Positions 32,500-45,603 of a stretch of DNA of 64,000 nt are shown piece after piece. Position 1 is the first letter of the stretch. The number at the start of each line of letters is the position of its first letter. The notes beneath the pieces were generated by a model, which made no database searches, was not told the DNA's origin, and saw only the letters and a program-made list of their open reading frames with translations. The stretch is from contig OX579633.1 in assembly GCA_951230915.1 (NCBI GenBank), positions 56,062,029 to 56,126,028 of the forward strand. The letters run 5' to 3'. This stretch comes from Antitrichia curtipendula (taxonomy: Eukaryota; Streptophyta; Bryopsida; Hypnales; Leucodontaceae). The position numbers and the translations under genes were made by a program.

Positions 32500-34600
32500 T
32501 TTTGTCAGCTCAACTATATCATATGCATGTGTACAAGATTAATTCCCAATATAAGGGTATGATAAAATGTATAATAATAGTTTTTTTATAAAAAAATGTA
32601 GTACATCAATTAGCTTGATAGTGACAAGTACTGAAATATATAGATCTCCAAGACCCACAATGAAGGTACAAAATGCAATCATCTATTTCGTAATCATATG
32701 ACACTAGAGGCAAGGCATCACTACTAGAGGGCACTCTATTTGGCTCTAGAAAACTAAACCTATTCTTCATAATCAATTGATGTATAACACAATGATGGAG
32801 TTGAAGAATCCCATTTGCGATTGAGTTCTTCCTAGAGAGCATCTAGGCTTACCAATCGCCAATCACCTCTAGGGAACCATTTTCAATTTCAATTGATTAT
32901 GTGGAACCCTCTCCAACCACTCCAATGCAAGAGGTGCTTGCAATCCAATAAACCAAGGCAAATAAATCTAACATTGATGCAATCATAAATAAATTGTGGT
33001 CACCAGTCAAATCAAATATAATAAACACCATCAACCCCTGCACAATTTTTTTAGTTGTTTAAATTTCAAAATCTAAAGATAATAATGGCATGCATAATAT
33101 TTTTATTCAGAAGAATCTTTCAAAAGTAAAGAACCATTCCTTGTCCTCAGACTAGGAAGGGACCATCTTGTCAACAAGCGGCCCTCTAGGGTTCACATCC
33201 TTTGGAACATTCACAAAAATAAAATTAGGAAGAATATATAAAGGAAGAATTCAAATGAATTGTAACCACACACACATGAAAGACAAGACAAATATTAGTT
33301 CAATCTCAACCTCTAGTCTTGGAAGGAGACCTCTCGCCATCAAAAGTCCCTCTAGGGGTCCCTTGCTTTGGGACAAATGCCAAACTAAAGTAAAAAAATA
33401 AAACGCAAGTGATTTTAGACCTCCAAAGGGACTTTTCAACACACTTGGAGAGAGTCTGAAGATCAAATAATCACAAAAGTCCAACCCAAAGATTTCATCT
33501 TGCCATTGAGAGGTTATCTACAGGAAACTAAAGTTAGAACAAAAATTCAAATAATCAAATTGTTGCTTGATATCAGGATTCAACCCACCCTCCTAATTGA
33601 TTTTGGGATTCACTCCACAACTTACCGCTTGAATTGAAGATTGTTCACCCCACCTTGCTTGACCACACTTTGGTCAGCATCTTGTTTGGACCAAAATCAA
33701 TATCTTGCAAGTGACAGAAGAGATAAATGTGTGGCTCTAAAAATCACAAAAAAACATTGTAAAATAATCAAACTTTGATCAACCAACCCGTTGGATCCCC
33801 TCTCGCCACCGAGAAACCCATCTTGGGATGATGGAGCCGAGTTGGATCTGGAGAAAGTGCAGTAAAGCTACACAAGATCGCACACCAAATTCCTCAAACT
33901 TTGAAAAGACAAGGATCAATGATTCCAAAACTCACAGCTTGAAAGGACCATCTTGTTGTTGAGAGTTTGATTTTGGGTGAACAAAGTCAGATTCAGGGTA
34001 GTCAGGACACAAGTCAAATAACAAGTACAATGCTTTAAAATCATAAAAAATTTGCAAAAGTGAGGAAACCTATAATCCTATTGTACCTATGAATTGAACA
34101 ATGCAGTTTTAGGATGCATGTGTCTTGAAAAATCATATGCACAAAAATGATCCAAATTGATGAAACTAATTGAAACCAAATCTAAATATATTCCAAGCCT
34201 TTGTCCCCATAGAAATCTTTTTGTCAATGAGAGGTCTTTAGAGGGACTACAATGTTGCATTAAACTGAACTACTTCTCACGAAACAAAAGTGGTTGCAAA
34301 TAAACTAGTGCAATAGTCAAAATACTTTTGCCAACCTAGTAATGAATCCAATTAAAGAATTTTCAAACAATTGTCTCTGCTAAGATCTTCTTGTTACCAA
34401 TAGGTTATTTTGAAGGCAACTAGGTTGTGACAACAAAAAACATTGAAATAACGTCGGCTGAACTTTCAGTGCAAATCTATCTTGAATAGAACCCAAGTGG
34501 CACTATAGAACTTGATTGAATTGGCACTATCACTCTAAAAAAATGAACCTCACAAGTAATTTCTTGTAAATGTTGACAAAAATTCACAATTCTTTTTCCA
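32500..34600. other. Intergenic, no gene supported
   Basis: There is a weak internal echo between 33150-33240 and 33310-33400: 'aagggaccatcttg...aagcggccctctagggttc' against 'ggagacctctcgcc...aaaagtccctctaggggtc'. Further 'accatcttgttgttgagag' variants occur near 33950 and 34225. It looks like old tandem or dispersed repeat DNA. Confidence 0.35.
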
Positions 34601-34760
34601 TTGGGCGACACCGAAATTGATCGCGTTTTTTCAGATTTCACGACGTTTTTTGGCTGTCAGTTATAACGGATTTTAGGTGACATCAACGATGACTATGTGC
34701 GCGTCAAAGAAAACGCGCGACATCAGTTTCTTGCAGTTAACTGCAAACTCTTTCTTGTCA
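34600..34760. other. GC-richer island with palindromes
   Basis: TTGCAGTTAACTGCAA at 34731-34746 is a perfect 16-bp palindrome. Just upstream, GCGCGT and ACGCGC can pair across a short loop (about 34699-34717). The composition is unlike the surrounding AT-rich DNA and might mark the end of an inserted element. No function is assigned. Confidence 0.4.
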
Positions 34761-36525
34761 ACAAGAGCATCTTTTAAGAATTACCTAGTTAAAAGTTGGT
34801 AGTGTAGATGCACCCAAGACTTCCTCATGCAAATAAAGCTCCATCCATTTGTAATGATAAATGCATTTGCAAGAACAAGAAGGCATCCATTGAGGATCAT
34901 CAAAACCAATGGAAAAGTGCGAGAAATGTGACAACAACTATTTTCGGAGTGAACATCTTGTTGTACCTAGACTTGGGACTATCATCACCTTGCAATCTAG
35001 TGTAAAACTAGACCACAAGGTATATCAAATCACTCTCTACAATTTTCCAACTTGCATTTGCTTGTACTTCAACAATATGGCCTCAGCATCTATTGAAAAA
35101 TGAGGAAAATATGTGAATTGCAAGCATTTGTATTACATTTTCCTTTATCTATGCAAGAGAACTACAAAAAAGACAAGTTCATTCACGCTCTAAGCCACAA
35201 GATAAATGAAGTGGTCACACTTCTTGGAAATGCCGAGATGATCAAGCATAACTTCTAGAATTGCAAAATTATTACTTAGTATTGTTCAAATGTATTTTTC
35301 AGAAATTGTATCTATCAATGCATCCAATTAGCAATGAATGTGTTTTCGGAGATGGATACTAGTAAAGAACTCTATAGTTTTGTTTTTTACTACATTTGTA
35401 ATCAGTATTAGAAGATTGTAAATTTTTATTCAAGCAATGTGGATTTACTATGCACATAGAAGTTTCATTTCCTCTCATCTAAACTTTTTGAAGCCTACAA
35501 TTGCATTACAAGAAAATGGATTCTGGAGAAGGAATCCTAAAATTAGCCTAAACAATGACAGCATAAGAATGTCTACCCGTGCTAATTTGTTATGCACTAA
35601 ATCCATTGTATTGGTTGGAATGTATTACACTTGTGTCCTCCCATTTGTTTTCTTAGTATTGAGAGGTCTAATTCTTGAAGGTTGAACAGTACTTGTGATA
35701 GGAAAAAAATATGGAATTGCATATTGGTAAAAATTAGGATTTGCCTTGTTTCTAAAGTTGACAATTTGGAAATGCAATGGGATTTTGAAGTTGGTTGATC
35801 CCCCAAAATGGGATGCCACAGTCATAGGTCCATGGTTATAGGAGTCATATTTTATTATTTCTAGCAAAAATTAAATTAATTTTGGATTTGACCTAAAAAA
35901 ATTCCAACTTTATTAATAGAGGATCCTCTACACTCGTAAAGATATACTCGTAGCTTATAAAAATATGTTTGCAGCTTGTAAGCTCACATTTTAAGGCTCC
36001 CAAACTAACGTTGTTGCACTACACTACTAAACTTCAAAAAATTCCACAAGGCAGAGTTTAACTTGGAATTGGAAACTACTGCCATTAGATTTATAACACA
36101 GTCTATTTTTTATATGTATATATATATATATATATTTTTTTTTTTATATATATTTTTTAAATTCAAAATTTTAAAAAGGAAACTCAAAATGGAAGAGTGT
36201 TGACCAAAAAATGGTCATTTGGGTCATTAGGGGTTAATAGACACCTCATTTTATATAGATTACAAAAAAGATTCTCAAAAAATTTACATAAGTAGAAAAG
36301 AGATTGCAAGATACTATTATAACCTATTATCAACTATTAGATAAGGATTCAATCCAACGGCTTGAAAAAATGTATTTTTATTTTTAGTTAATATTGTCTT
36401 TTCAAATTGCTAGAAAAACATGTAAAAATTGCTTGAATTGATATGATAGAAGGTGTTTTAAAAATGGTGAAAGACATGCAAAATTTAAATTAATTGACAT
36501 AATATACAAATTGAGTAAAGGTATT
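34760..36525. other. AT-rich intergenic, no gene supported
   Basis: Only short frames without recognisable domains are present. A TA microsatellite lies at about 36112-36150. A solitary TTAGGGGTTAA at 36227-36237 matches the terminus of the TTAA-flanked elements, but its partner end was not found. Confidence 0.4.
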
Positions 36526-36529
36526 TTAA

Positions 36530-37463
36530 CCCCTAAAGGACCAAACACCATTTTTTTTGATAATATAGCAATTTGAGGTAGCTCACTACGACTAGAATTT
36601 TTATTTTTTTTCTTGAAATCTTCACACAACATGAGCTTGAAGAGTAGCTTTAAGGCTCAACAATTTTCATAACTTTTGACTACGTGGTTAAAAAGTTATT
36701 GTATGATATGTCATTTTCATTAGTCGGTGGGCAACTTGGTCAGTTGAAAAAACTTCTTTAAAAATCACTTTTTATTAAAATAAAAATTTAAATTGGTTCT
36801 TTAGATTTATATATATGTGAGAAGATTTGAATCATTCCATTTTGATTAATGAGATAAAAGTTATGAGGAGTTTTAGTTTGAGGGTAGTTATGGAATCTCT
36901 ACTCTAAAATAAACTTTGAAGTCCTTTATTTAACTTGATTTTCAATATTTTAAAAAGTAAATAAAAGCATTGGGTGTAGATTGTTTACTACAACATTACA
37001 ACCATTGGGACTGGCATTTTTCAATTCCATATTTAATTTTTTCACAATTTAGTGTTTTGAACATTCTCTACCTTTTTCTTCTTACTTTTTTTTTTCTATA
37101 TGTTTTACAATTTCAAATGATCTGAAATTTTCAAGCATGTAGCCAACTTGCCTTGAAGAATGAATTCAAAGAGTAACCACCATTTTGGACATTTTTTCAA
37201 ACAAAATGTGACCTTTTGAAGTGCAACTGTCCAGATTCTTGTAGGGACAAAAAAAAGATTTTTGTCAATTCAAATGCAATTATCTTACAATCCATATGGT
37301 GGAAATTTCTGAAATTTTTTTCACAACTTTTCAAACTAGTTTACTACAAGATCCTATGGTTACATTTTTTCAAAAATGTTTTTTTCCTAAAATTTGGTAC
37401 TTGTATTAGAAATAACAATTTTAGAGCGTTTTTGGTGAAAACATAGTCTCTAACCTTTAGGGG
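36530..37463. mobile_element. piggyBac-like non-autonomous element, copy C, TTAA-flanked
   Basis: The 934-bp segment begins CCCCTAAAGGACC and ends CCTTTAGGGG, perfect 10-bp inverted termini. TTAA lies directly outside both ends (36526-36529 and 37464-37467). The interior shares ordered blocks with copy A: 'caaccattggga', 'atatcttgcaatctgtgtggtcaaaa...' as 'attatcttacaatccatatggtggaaa', and 'actagtt...atcctacggtta' as 'actagtt...atcctatggtta'. There is no transposase. Shared ends, size and TTAA flanks define a family with 13619-14612. Confidence 0.68.
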
Positions 37464-37467
37464 TTAA

Positions 37468-38705
37468 GATATTACCTAGGGATAAAATTTTCTTTAAAAT
37501 ATTCAACCTTCTAGTATGCTCTTTACAACTGAATATTGGGCTTAAAGTCCCCCATTCTAGTAGTATTAGTTCTTCAGGAGGTAATCAAAGACATGTGGAA
37601 CAATAATCATCATTTATACAAGCTTTGCATGTTTTTCAAAGCAAGTGATCCTAAAACTCATTTTTATAGAGGTGCTCTTTTAAAATCGGTCAAGCTCATG
37701 GGCTCTCATGCCGACAACCTTGATTTATGGACCAATACTAGGTGCATTCTTCATTCTACAATAATTTTTAAAATCATCCATTTGCTACTTTTTGGTCACA
37801 ACTTTCTTCTAAGATTAACTTCACAGTTATAGTAACAACAATTATTTGTGTCCCTTTTTTGAATCCATTCCATCTATGTCCTTACCTAAAATATAAAGCC
37901 TTTATTCACTTTTAGTACTTTAAAAATTAATATCTTATGCATATGGTATTCAAAAAGTGCATTCTAAAAGAATTTTAAGACTCCTTTTGACTACCAAATA
38001 GACCTTATAAAAAATTTCATTATAATAATAGAAACTTTGTTGAATTTCTTATTTGGATGCATTTTAATGTTGTTACCTTACCACATGAATGCTCTATCAT
38101 GTATCTAATGTGTTTTGAGAAGCTACTTCATTCAATTAGTAAAATAATATTCATTTCCATCTTTGAAGCTCTTGGACGACAATTCTTATCAAAGTGTTCT
38201 TTTCATTTATTTTAGACAATATAGAAAGCAATATATATTGGCATTGGAATGATGCAATTATTTATGTCTATAAATAGATAAAACTTGCAAAATATAGATG
38301 AAATTTAAATCAGTCATTCCAAAGGGTGAAACTTCACCCCTAAAAGAGTGATATTAACCTTAGAATATGTAGTAAACAAACATTTTCTTCCACTAAATAT
38401 GGAAAACTATATATTGTCTAATATTCCCTAAACAAAATTATATTTCTTTTGAGTAAAATATTACTTAAAGATACATACCTAGGTGTAGTAGCTCTTACAA
38501 GTATTGATACACTTCAAAAATTGCTATAACAAATTGAAAAATTAGATTTTTTGAACAATTTTGAGACATGCTGAAGTACATTTAATACACTTGTTCAAAA
38601 TCTCTAATTCCTCAATTAGTTACGGTAAGTTTTTGTAAGTGTACGGAACATTTTGAGGTCACTGTACCTGTCCACCTTTCCAACTTGGAAAATTGAAAAT
38701 AATCC
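37468..38705. other. AT-rich intergenic, no gene supported
   Basis: Only short AT-driven frames are seen. The region ends where GC content rises toward the TRAPPC11 gene. Confidence 0.4.
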
Positions 38706-38710
38706 ACTTC

Positions 38711-38785
38711 CGGGTTCTTGCTGATACCTGGGAGGGAGGGTTCTTGCTGATACCTGGAAGGGTGGTTCCTGCTGATACCCGGTGC
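38711..38785. repeat. 26-bp tandem repeat, three copies
   Basis: GGGTTCTTGCTGATACCTGG at 38712 and 38738, and a variant TGGTTCCTGCTGATACCCGG at 38763. It lies about 0.6 kb upstream of the TRAPPC11 start codon. Confidence 0.85.
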
Positions 38786-39334
38786 AGTTTGTTCCTTGCT
38801 CCTCCACCTCGTCCCTCTTGTTCATTTTCCTTGTCCAGATCGAGGTTTCCACAGAGTGTGAAGGTGAAATCACAGGACTTTGGCTAGACTTACCTTAGTG
38901 GCTGCTCCGGTCAGCCCCGCCAGCCCCATTTGTTCTTTCCGTTTCCCGTGGCGTCGTCCGTTTGTCACCTTGTGCATTCCATTCGCCACGGGACTAAGCT
39001 TCTGCGCTTCCGCTTAGTCTCTTGCTAGCAACCCCTTTCGCTTACGATGTTCCCTTCCTTTCTGGATTTGTTCTCGATAGCATCGCCTCAGATCTGGTCT
39101 CTGCGGATCCTTGGTTCGACCATTTTCATTTTCATGTGATTGCCGGACTCAGCTTTCTTCCTTCGCAGGCTCTCTTTCTCGTTTCGGGACGAGCTCATTA
39201 CTCTTCTTGGGCGACCTTCTTCGGATTTCTGAATTGGAGGACGGGCCAGGGCCACAGCTGGAGTTGGCCGAGGACGGACCTGGGGTCGTCAGTTCAGCTT
39301 CATTAGGGCGTGTCCCCAATTCCTTGATGCAACT
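38786..39334 (+). promoter_or_regulatory. TRAPPC11 5' region
   Basis: GC-richer, pyrimidine-rich sequence precedes the TRAPPC11 start codon and probably holds its promoter and leader. No individual element can be assigned with confidence. Frames within it on both strands lack recognisable domains. Confidence 0.45.
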
Positions 39335-42300
39335 ATGGCGGAGGATATGGAAGAGCTGCGGACGCCTCCCGTGCCTCTGGTGGCGCTGGTAGGTTGTCCG
39401 GAGTACCATGGTGCCGTCTCATTGTACCTGCACCGCGAGCAGCCCCCTCTCAACACTTTGGCGCTGCCAGACTTCGCCAAGCTGCCCATCATCGGAGGGA
39501 AGGAGCGGAAGCCCGTGGATGCGCGGATGCCACCGCCGCTGGGGATACTCAAGAGGGACTGGTTGACCAAGCATCGCACGCGTATGCCGGCGGTCCTCGC
39601 TGTCCTCCTCGATCGAGACCAGGTGTATGGGGATCCGACGCAGTGGTTCCAAGTCTGCACCAATCTCGACAATGTCAAGTAACTGCAAATTCTCGCGTTC
39701 TATTCTGATTTCCCGCATGCTCTACTCTGCTCTCAGTTTATGCGAAACTCGCTCTTTTGGATGGTTAAGAAGTGGTGTCTAGCTTTCTCTGCCTCATTGT
39801 GGACAGAAATTTATTTTAATTTAGGGTTTCAATGTGGGGCATCGGGTGGGGATATGCGCAGGGCAGTGATTCGAGGGCGGAACATAAAGCTAGTGGTGGC
39901 AATTGTGCAACCGTCGAGTCAAGGTTAGAGCATTTCTCTTGGTTTATTTTTTCATGTGGTAGACTGCGCACCAGAACTGGGACCTGGATTTTGCAGAGGA
40001 AATTTAGAGGCTGTTAGTAGAAGGACAAGAAGTAACCCAGGCACGTCAAGAATTCATTGAAAAGTGGTTATTGCTTCCTTCCACCCTCTCAACACATTCC
40101 CATTAGAACACCTGTGGAAATCTGTGGAAACCACACTCATTTGTTGCAGAAAGAGCTATCTATTAATTCGGAAATTAGAGACTGGAGCATTTGGAAAAGA
40201 ATTCGTGTGACAATGAATTGGCCTTGGGCTTGGATTTGCCTAGTACCTACACAGCTGATCTCGAATTCAATGGCCGTAGAATAAACCAATTGGTGAGTCT
40301 CCAGGCTGACATTGAACACTTTTGGGAAGAGTCTGTATTCTACATTTGCCGCTAACTGGCCTTATTCATGGGGCTACAGGGGAAATCAATGAGGAACGCT
40401 TGTCAGCTCTTAGGAAACGCGCGGAGGTGGAGGCGAAAAACTGTATCGTCTTCATTACTCATGAACCGAGCGAGCTGAGACGTTCATTAGCAAGGTGACT
40501 ATTTCCAATCATCCTGCCGGTTTCGTTCAATCTGTTCTCAAGAGTTACAGGCCTTCATACCCTCTTTTTAAAGTAGATTTGAAGGCGGGAGTAACCTCTA
40601 CGTCTGTGCAGGCTGGGCAGCATAATGGCGGAGCTTGCCACCTTATTCTACAGAGAAGAAGGTCGGAGAGTTAAACTACGAGTTGAGAAGAAATCATACA
40701 GCTCTTTAGAGCTCAGTGTGAGATATAACTTTAAGGCATGTGGTGTTAACCGTGCACGTTCTTTTGCAAGAAATTTACACTTGCGCATATATGAGCAGCA
40801 TCTGATTTTTTCTTTGCTCATTCCTTCCCAATTTCGTTGAAACTCAAGTGCTTTACTTCCATCAACTATTGTCAGACTCTCTGACGATCAACTTCTCTCA
40901 TTGACAATTGTACAGATTGCAGTTTATGCTGAATTTCGGAGAGACTGGGTTGCCGCGCTTAAGTTCTATGAAACATCCTATTCACTGCTGCAGGAGGTTC
41001 TCGCCTCTCTCGTTAATCTTAACTACTTCAGCTTGTCTGTTTTGTCCAGAGATTATCTTTTTTCCGTAAGACCAGAGTTTGATGTCTTTCATGAACTTGC
41101 TCCTTGGTGAATTGAATAGTGTTCTGGTTTTGGAGTTTATTGTACAGTAAGGTCTACTTCATTTACGAATTTTTCAATCAGTTTTCATTACAAAGTTCAG
41201 CAACTTCAGGAAGCTTTAGCATGCTCAAAAACAAACCAATTTTGAAACCGCAAAATTGTATTAGAATCTCAATGAAGTGCACTTCATCTTCATAACAAGT
41301 GAAAAATGTGAAATCCAAAATCATACAACAATTTGGATTTCTTTTATACACTATCTACCATCCTCTGGAAGATAGTCAAAGATTTTTGCAATGGGATGAA
41401 GAATAAGCAAGAAATGATACAAGCAATTCAAGTGGTATGGAATGAAGTGTCTCTGAAACAACTACAAACAATCATTTCGAACATGCCCAATCGATTGCGT
41501 GCAGAAATTTTGACGAAAGGTGCTACTACTAGATGATAGATAGTGTACAAAAAACATACAAAATGTTGTATGATTTTGGATTTCACATGTACATATTTGT
41601 TATGGTGATAAAGTACTCTTCTCTACAATTCCAACGCAACTTGTGGTTTGGAAACGCAACTTGTGGTTTGGAAATTGATTCATTTTTGAGCATGATACGG
41701 CTTATTGAAGTTTAGGAACTTACTAGTGAAAATTGCCAGGGAGCAAAAATTCGTAAATGAAGTAGACCTTACGGTATATGCTAGAGGTGCAATATCGCTG
41801 AAGTATAGATGTTTTTCTTGCAATTTTTGATTGTCGATAATCTATTTTCCCCGGACTGCATCTTTATTTCAAGTTTGGGAATCGTTTTTCAGGTTATAAC
41901 CAGTACATCCATGGAACTGCAACCAGTTCAGCGGGTCGTGGAGATGAAAGCAGTTGCTGAGCAGCTACATTTCAAGATCTCAAATTTACTTCTCCATGGT
42001 GCAAAAGAGACCGAGGCAGTTCGGTGGTTTCGAGAGCATGCTTCATGGTATAAGCAAATGGTGGGACCTTTTGAAGGAGCCTTTCTCCACTGGGCTTGGG
42101 TTAGCAGGCAGTTTCAGGTGTTCGGTGAGTTGCTTCAGAATAGACTGGCAACAGCGTCTCAAACTCCCACACCAAATTCTGCTATCCGAGGTCAACCTGT
42201 TATTTCTGAGCGCGAGTTGCAACCGGCTCATTACTACCATGTGCGTTTTGTCTGGTCCTTTGCACCTGCTCAGCTTGTTGTTCTTCATCAGACAACGCAT

Positions 42301-45300
42301 GTCGATTTGACATACATGTATCAGAGATTATGTGTCTTCCTTAAAATTATTCTGTAGATTAGTGAATGACCTTCAGAAGCACTTGCCTCATTTGTTTTGT
42401 AGGTTGCAGCCATTTACATGGTTAAAAGGAGAGTGGCATTTCAAGCATCCTTAGTGGCATTTGAAACTTTTGAAGAAAGCAATGCAATCGATGTCCTGGC
42501 AGGGCCACCAGAAGAAGTTGGGCCTCCTGTATATGTTGGGCAGGCTCCGCGGTTGCTAAAGCGAGGAAATGACAATCATGCCCAGAGGTAAAGGATCTCC
42601 TTTCTTCAATGCCAACCTTGATCGTCTGTCTTCACTATTGTATTTGTGTATCAAGAAGCCTTGAAGTCAGGAACACGACATATCTTGGATACAATTGTTG
42701 GTCTGATTTTGGAGATAACTTTGAGTGACATCACTTGCTTGTTTATTTCATTTCATTGGGAGAACTTAATCGAGACTGATTTTTTTGACTTGGATTGGAT
42801 TGCAGTCCAACAGAGACTGAATACATGCGGCACTTCATTTTACAAGAGAAAATCGTGCAGCACCCAGTTGTTGCTATTGCTCTTTTTAAGAAAGCTCACG
42901 AACTTTATCAGTTGATGGAGGCTGGGCGGACAGCCTACCTTCTGCTCAGTGACATGGGTCGAGAATACTTTGCTGCTAAGGATTATGTTACTGCAATGCG
43001 CATTCTCAACTCTGTTGTTGGAATGTACCGTCAAGAGGGTTGGGCAGTGTTATTGGGTTCTGCACTAACATATTTACGGGAGTGTGCCCGCTGCTTGGGA
43101 CTTGCTAAAGAATTTGCAGAGTATGGTTTTGAGCTTCTTGCTTTGCCTTTTGCAGTCCCTCTATCTCATGGCTATGTTTCTGGTTCAGAAGTTGGTCCTT
43201 TTGGGCAATTAGAAAGAACTCAGGTTCATCTGGAACTTGTCGAGTTCTTGCACGGAGCTCGTAATATCGCTCCCCGCGAAGGTGAATCAGATATGACACT
43301 GTCATCTGCACAGCCAGTACACCTTGAGATCGCCTTGCTTAGTCCACTGCGTATGGTTTTATCAGTTTGTGCTGCGTTTCATAGCCAATCAGTGAGACTA
43401 GGAAACGTAACGAGACTCACTCTCTCGATTCTCACACATCTTCCATTACCTATAGTCTTTGATGAAGTTGAGATTTTATTCAACCAAACATCGTGCAATT
43501 TGTCAATCCGAAAAGACGCCATTGTCGAAGAAGGTGAAGAGGACTTGGGTCCTGGTGCAAGATCAGGCTTGAAGTTGCAACCAAGAAAATGGAAAAGAAT
43601 TTCCATCGACGTAGTTGCAGGTATGATTTTCATCCGCTGTTACCTTTGGGACAGGTACACTTCTCATATTCTGATATGATTCATAAATTATCTAGTTTAA
43701 ATACGATTGTAACTTGGGTGTATTTGGGTTTTAATGAGGGATGCTCTTAGAGAGATTCCTTTTACATTTGTGGTTTCGTAAATGCCTGTATGCTTGAATT
43801 ATAGCATCTCTTGACGTACTGAGGTTTCTAGCATATTTGGTTTTTGGTTCTTGTCAAGAAATTACTGTATATATAATATGCTTATTTAATGGTTACTGAA
43901 TCAACTGCCTGCCTGTATTAAGAGAATACTTATTCGCTGGTTTTGGATTTGCTTTTAGAGGAAAGTGGGAAATTCGAATGCTTGGCGGTAGTGGCTCATT
44001 TAGGTCCACATGCAACAATCCGCTGTCAAGTGGAAAGTGCGAGTGCTCGGGAGGAGATTCCTTTTTGGAAGTCTGAGCCTGGAATTGATCCACCACCACT
44101 GGCTGATCTTACATTGGCTAGTTCAGGGCAGAAAGTCATTCAGGTCAGCTTTAGAGCAGTTCTATTGTTTTTTCAATTTCAGTCGTACATTGCACAACTC
44201 TTTCTATGTGATGCCGTTCTTCTCATCATCACAATAACATCACAATGATTCAGGTTGAGGAGCCCGAGGCTCTTGTGGACATTACCATGGAGGCTCCTGG
44301 TCCCGGACTTTTGGGGGAATTTTTTCCGGTATGCATTACGATTTCTTCAGCAGGGCACTCCATTCATACTGGAGATTTAGAAGTCTATTTTGCTCCTACA
44401 ATTAAGCCCGAAGCCGGCTTATCGTCAGCATCCCCTACTACGGAATCAGAGGTCACTCCCGCAGAGCTTTTGGTCAGAAACCCCGGAGACAATCCGGAGA
44501 GAAAGGACAACTTTGAGATCTTCGCTGGCTTGGTGGAGGTCCCTGAAATACGTACCGGAGGTAGCTGGTCAACAGTGATATATGTGCGATGGTTAGAGCC
44601 AAAGGCAATTACCTTGATGGCTACGTTTGTTTACCATGCAGCAGATGAAGGCGGCCCTAAATATCAATACCGGCTACACAAGAGCAAAGAGTTTGACTGT
44701 GTGGAGGCCCTGGCTATTGAGCATCACTACGTAGCACCCTTCAGAAGAGATGCACTCTTGCTTGGGAATTTGGATGCTGATACTACAGGAGGTCAGGCAC
44801 CGGCTGCTACTCTTGCCTTGAAGGAGTCTAGCATCTTGGTCACTACACTGAAGAATAAATCTTCACTTCCACTTCACCTTTTGAGAATTGGGGTCACAGA
44901 GGAAGACCCAAGTAGATGTAAAGTGCAGAAGTCTGGACTAGCTGGTGCGGTGGTGAATGAGGAGGGAAGCGATTTCACTGGAGGTGAAGCAGGAGGTATT
45001 CTAATGGCCTCACAGGAGATTTTCACCCAACTTTTTTGGGTTCACCCTGTGGTACTATCTAAATCTTTGTTTGTGGGCACAATTTCTGTGCTCTGGCGAA
45101 GGGCTCTGTCAAGTGATCAACCCCCAAATGTTTCCGAATTGTCAGCGCAGCACAACAAGAATGCAGTTGATTCCGTCCACAACCAAGTGCCACTTGCGAA
45201 GATAATGGTCGAATCCCCACCCCTCGTTATCACTTTGGATTGCCCCCCTCATGCTGTTCTTGGTCAGCCTTTTACCATGACAACCAAGGTCCAAAACATG

Positions 45301-45603
45301 ACCAACACCCTTCAGGAGGTTGCTTTTTCTGTGGTCGATACAGCCAGCTTCATCTTCTCAGGTGCGCACAGCGATACAGTCTCCATACTCCCAAGAGGCA
45401 CTCATTTTCTCTCGTTCAAGCTTGTGCCTTTGTCTTCAGGTATTCAGCAATTACCTCGAGTGAAGATAACTTCTGCTTGGTACTCCGCTACTTTTCAGCC
45501 GTCACCCCTCAGTACCCAGATCTTTGTCTTCCCTTCCACTAGATTTGATCAAAGTAGGCATCCTACCATTGATAAGGCTTTTAGTTCTCTAGTGATCAGT
45601 TAA
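39335..45603 (+). CDS. TRAPPC11: TRAPP complex subunit 11 (foie-gras domain), 1202 residues
   Basis: Exons 39335-39678, 39862-39923, 40380-40494, 40612-40735, 40916-40996, 41893-42240, 42403-42587, 42806-43620, 43959-44143 and 44254-45603 join without a break to 1202 residues, close to the usual length. TRAPPC11 is part of the TRAPP tethering complex in ER-Golgi and Golgi traffic. Diagnostic stretches are ELRTPPVPLVALVGCPEYHG at the N-terminus, GILKRDWLTKHRTRMPAVLA, and GDPTQWFQVCTNLDNVK. The foie-gras region starts near residue 216 with IAVYAEFRRDWVAALKFYET and continues with VEMKAVAEQLHFKISNLLLH and HWAWVSRQFQVFGELL. The C-terminal part, mostly in the long last exon, is the beta-rich Gryzun-type region. 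Intron 4 appears to start with GC (40736). Intron 5 carries a mariner-like relic. No disabling change was seen. Confidence 0.95.
41145..41774. mobile_element. Tc1/mariner (IS630-type) relic within a TRAPPC11 intron
   Basis: GTAAGGTCTACTTCATTTAC at 41147 and its complement ending at 41772 form 28-bp perfect inverted repeats. Adding two bases, the element starts CAGTAAGG and ends CCTTACGG, and it is directly flanked by TA (41143-41144 and 41775-41776). The frame 41333-41536 reads AIQVVWNEVSLKQLQTIISN and then MPNRLRAEILTKGATTR. This matches the C-terminal end of Tc1-type DDE transposases, where W..I....L..LI.SMP.R...V...KG occurs. The catalytic part is missing, so this 630-bp copy is an internally deleted, non-autonomous derivative that keeps the transposase tail. 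Confidence 0.82.
41333..41536 (+). pseudogene. Transposase C-terminal fragment
   Basis: About 60 residues ending MPNRLRAEILTKGATTR and a stop. It resembles the last segment of Tc1/IS630 transposases; the DDE residues and DNA-binding domain are gone. The apparent start methionine is probably incidental. It lies in TRAPPC11 intron 5 in the same orientation as the host gene. Confidence 0.72.

Noticed and set aside
42043..42300. Minus-strand frame within TRAPPC11
   Set aside because: Fully antisense to a conserved coding exon.
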